Assembly: GCA_030586155.1 (NCBI GenBank) | Contig: CP130741.1 | Location: 1,668,680 to 1,732,679 of the forward strand | Length of the DNA stretch: 64,000 bases | Direction of reading: 5' to 3' | Origin: Eubacteriaceae bacterium ES3 | Lineage (GTDB): Bacteria; Bacillota; Clostridia; Eubacteriales; Eubacteriaceae | Shown here: piece by piece, positions 61,881 to 64,000 of the stretch | Layout of the letters: each line of letters begins with the position of its first letter | Numbering within the stretch: position 1 is the stretch's first letter | The notes under the pieces: generated by a model | Seen by the model: only the letters and a program-made list of their open reading frames with translations | Told to the model about the DNA's origin: nothing | The model's database searches: none | Translations under genes and position numbers: made by a program

Positions 61881-63410
61881 ATGGCTCTTTCTATGCGTTG
61901 TAGTGGTGTCTTGCTGCCTGTATTCTCTCTTCCGGGACAGTACGGGATTGGTACATTTGGTCGCGAGGCCAGACAGTTTCTTGATTTGTTAGTAAAAATG
62001 GGCTTTTCTTATTGGCAGATGCTTCCATTATGTCCAGTAGATGAGTTTTATTCGCCATATAAAAGTACGTCGGCATTCGCTGGAAACCCACTTTTCATTG
62101 ATCTTGAAATTCTTAAAGATTGGGGGCTTCTGGATGTAGATGATCTTGTTGAAATAAAAGAATTTGCCGACCCTTATCAAGTCAATTATCTTGCAGTTCA
62201 AAAGCACCGTCAGTCTCTTTTTGAAAAAGCCTATCGAAGGATTAGTCCTCAAATCGAAAAAGAATTAAACACTTTCATTATGAAAGAATCTTTTTGGCTT
62301 GAGGACTATTGCTTATATATAGTCCTTACTGAGTTTTACAATAATCCTGACTGGTCCCAATGGCCAGATCACAAAGTTAAAAGCCGTAACTCTAATATGC
62401 TTAAAAATTTAAAAATCAGATTTAGCGAAGAAATTAGTTTTCTTTCGTTTTTGCAATTTTGTTTTTACAAGCAATGGAAAGACTTGAAAGCCTACGCTAA
62501 TAATGCAGGCATTGAAATTATTGGTGATTTACCAATTTATGTTTCTTTTGAAAGCGCTGATGTCTGGGCAAATCCAGAATATTTTCAACTTGATAAAAAA
62601 TATCAACCACTAAATGTTGCCGGAGTTCCTCCTGATTACTTTTCTGAAACCGGACAGTTATGGGGAAATCCTCTGTATAATTGGGATAAGCTTAAAGTCG
62701 ATAATTATTCATGGTGGTTTAATCGTCTCAACAAAGAGTTGGAAATCTATGATCTGGTCAGAATCGATCATTTTCGCGGCTTTTCTGCTTATTGGTCTGT
62801 TCCTGCTAATTCTAAATCGGCTATTAGTGGTGAATGGGTTGATGGGCCAGGAAAAGTTTTCTTCGATACCTATAATCAAAAATTTGATACTTCGAGAATA
62901 ATTGCAGAAGATTTAGGGGTACAGGATGAAAACCTTACAACATTACTTTCGCAAACTGGATTTCCAGGTATGCGGATAATGACTTTTGCCTTTTTGGATC
63001 AAGAAAACAATATTCATCTACCCCACAATTATGAAAAAAATATGATTGCATACACAGGAACTCACGATAATAATACTATACTCGGTAGTTTATTTGAATA
63101 CAATGAAGTCCAAAGGGAATATGGTCTCTCCTATTGTCAGTACCAAGATGAAACTCAAGATTCCTGGAAAAATGGAGGATTTAAAAGTCGTTCATGTCGT
63201 TCATTTATCGAAACACTTTGGAAAAGTGCGGCTAATGTTGCTATTTTACCAATTCAGGATATGTGCGGCTTTGGTAAGGATACAGTCTTTAATCAACCAG
63301 GAACTACGACTACCAACTGGCGATTTAGAATAACTGCAGAAGCATTATCGAACATTGACCATCAATGGTTTTATTATTTAAATAAACTTTATCACCGTCT
63401 TAGGCTTTAA
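61881..63410 (+). CDS. malQ: 4-alpha-glucanotransferase MalQ
   Basis: 509 residues, GH77 amylomaltase. It transfers glucan segments between maltodextrins. RIDHFRGF holds the catalytic Asp nucleophile, IIAEDLG the acid/base Glu, and TGTHDNNT the third acid. It lies 10 bases after hslO, so the two are probably one unit. Glycogen or maltodextrin use is implied, but no other such genes are in the window. Confidence 0.95.
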   Translation: MALSMRCSGVLLPVFSLPGQYGIGTFGREARQFLDLLVKMGFSYWQMLPLCPVDEFYSPYKSTSAFAGNPLFIDLEILKDWGLLDVDDLVEIKEFADPYQVNYLAVQKHRQSLFEKAYRRISPQIEKELNTFIMKESFWLEDYCLYIVLTEFYNNPDWSQWPDHKVKSRNSNMLKNLKIRFSEEISFLSFLQFCFYKQWKDLKAYANNAGIEIIGDLPIYVSFESADVWANPEYFQLDKKYQPLNVAGVPPDYFSETGQLWGNPLYNWDKLKVDNYSWWFNRLNKELEIYDLVRIDHFRGFSAYWSVPANSKSAISGEWVDGPGKVFFDTYNQKFDTSRIIAEDLGVQDENLTTLLSQTGFPGMRIMTFAFLDQENNIHLPHNYEKNMIAYTGTHDNNTILGSLFEYNEVQREYGLSYCQYQDETQDSWKNGGFKSRSCRSFIETLWKSAANVAILPIQDMCGFGKDTVFNQPGTTTTNWRFRITAEALSNIDHQWFYYLNKLYHRLRL

Positions 63411-63471
63411 TACTACTATTTTCTTCTGAATCACTATATTCGCTTATAGCTAGATTGTGAATAACTTAATC

Positions 63472-63500
63472 TTGCGTATTAGTCTGCATATTGATATAAT
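63472..63500 (+). promoter_or_regulatory. Promoter of the substrate-binding lipoprotein gene
   Basis: TTGCGT (63472-63477), 17 bases, TATAAT (63495-63500), 41 bases before the ATG at 63542. Confidence 0.6.
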
Positions 63501-63541
63501 ATCTGCAGATAAAATTAGGAATAAAAGAAAAAGGAGGATTT

Positions 63542-64000
63542 ATGAAAAAAGTATTTGCTTTATTGCTCTGCCTAACCTTGACAATTACAATGCTCTCAGG
63601 TTGTGGTGGATCAACAACTTCTTCAAGTGAAGATAGTGATGTAATTAAAATCGGTGTTTTTGAACCATTAACTGGTGCTAATGCAGCTGGTGGTGAATTA
63701 GAAGTTGAGGGTATTGAGCTGGCAAACCAGCTTCGACCAGAAGTCCTGGGTAAAAAAGTTGAACTTGTTGTGGCTGATAATAAATCAGATAAAGCTGAAG
63801 CAACAACTGCAGCTGCGAGATTGATTGAAAAAGATAACGTTGTTTCCCTTCTTGGTTCATGGGGATCTTCTTTGTCAATTGCAGCTGGTGATGTTGTGAA
63901 AAGCAATGAAGTTCCTGCTGTAGGTGTTTCTTGTACTAACCCACAGGTAACCCTTGGAAACGATTACTATTTCAGGGTTTGTTTCCTTGATCCTTTCCAG
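63542..64000 (+). CDS. ABC-type branched-chain amino-acid-like substrate-binding lipoprotein, 3' end missing
   Basis: 153 residues visible, running off the right edge. A lipoprotein signal (about 1-20, lipobox LSGC with Cys21) is followed by a Ser-rich linker. The Periplas_BP_6/LivJ-type domain follows (IKIGVFEPLTGANAAGG, then LGSWGSSLSIAAGDV). It captures a solute, often an amino acid or small amide, outside the membrane for an ABC importer whose genes would lie beyond the window. AGGAGG precedes the ATG. Confidence 0.88.
   Translation, partial: MKKVFALLLCLTLTITMLSGCGGSTTSSSEDSDVIKIGVFEPLTGANAAGGELEVEGIELANQLRPEVLGKKVELVVADNKSDKAEATTAAARLIEKDNVVSLLGSWGSSLSIAAGDVVKSNEVPAVGVSCTNPQVTLGNDYYFRVCFLDPFQ

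Noticed and set aside
1-64000. CRISPR array, prophage or integrative element
   Set aside because: No regularly spaced repeats, cas genes, phage structural genes, integrase or tRNA-end duplication were seen. The only mobile elements are two IS110 copies and one IS21.

Overview
The window is AT-rich bacterial chromosome, dense in genes, with strong AAGGAGG-type ribosome-binding sites and clear TTGACA/TATAAT promoters. A tungsten-type aldehyde:ferredoxin oxidoreductase, a UroD-family methyltransferase-like protein, a B12 riboswitch, ECF-type vitamin uptake, DapL-route lysine synthesis and agmatine deiminase genes all suggest an anaerobic Gram-positive of the acetogen type (Eubacteriaceae, Acetobacterium-like). 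The genus is an inference from gene content, not from a marker gene.

Layout. 1-5154: a UroD/MtaA-like gene (cut by the left edge) and a 1359-residue dikinase-like protein. 5162-6757: an IS110-group element, repeated in inverted orientation at 59391-60986. 6910-9483: a complete IS21-group element with an 8-bp target duplication, sitting between a promoter and a small gene. 9812-13027: trmB-type regulator, lysA and dapL. 13262-17000: a UvrC/Cho-like GIY-YIG protein, a TetR regulator and a YhgE/Pip membrane protein. 17181-26602: a long minus-strand region with a B12 riboswitch and terminator, ECF ATPase, ECF T, S component, UbiD, HyuA, HyuB, UbiX and LpdD-like genes. 26788-32808 (plus strand): a methyltransferase-DUF2284 fusion, a CHASE4-PAS-GGDEF-HD protein, aguA and aguB. 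32848-39036 (minus): a PfpI-like protein, then the pyrimidine operon pyrB-I-C-F-K-D-E with an attenuator-like leader. 39312-45451: an FAH-family protein, an ABC exporter, rsmA, a HAD hydrolase and a PAS-GGDEF protein. 45688-53209: a complete histidine operon, hisZ-G-D-C-B-H-A-F-IE. 53362-55804: an apparently gene-less Moco-riboswitch-like RNA, then moaD-like and aor genes. 56036-64000: gshF, a long perfect inverted repeat, tRNA-Pro(CGG), a 30-codon membrane peptide gene coupled to rlmH, IS110 copy 2, hslO, malQ and the start of an ABC substrate-binding lipoprotein.

The most striking observation is the IS110 pair. Removing the element from both sites gives the same octamer, TCCTTTCA, which is the complement of a Shine-Dalgarno sequence, and both insertions lie in ribosome-binding sites. 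The leader upstream of the transposase folds into two loops whose strands match the reconstructed target and the element's own ends, as expected of an IS110 bridge RNA. Joining the element ends would create a TTGACT-N17-TATTAT promoter. The second notable region is the B12-riboswitch-led ECF cluster followed by UbiD, Hyu, UbiX and LpdD-like genes, a possible undescribed uptake and decarboxylation or ring-opening pathway.
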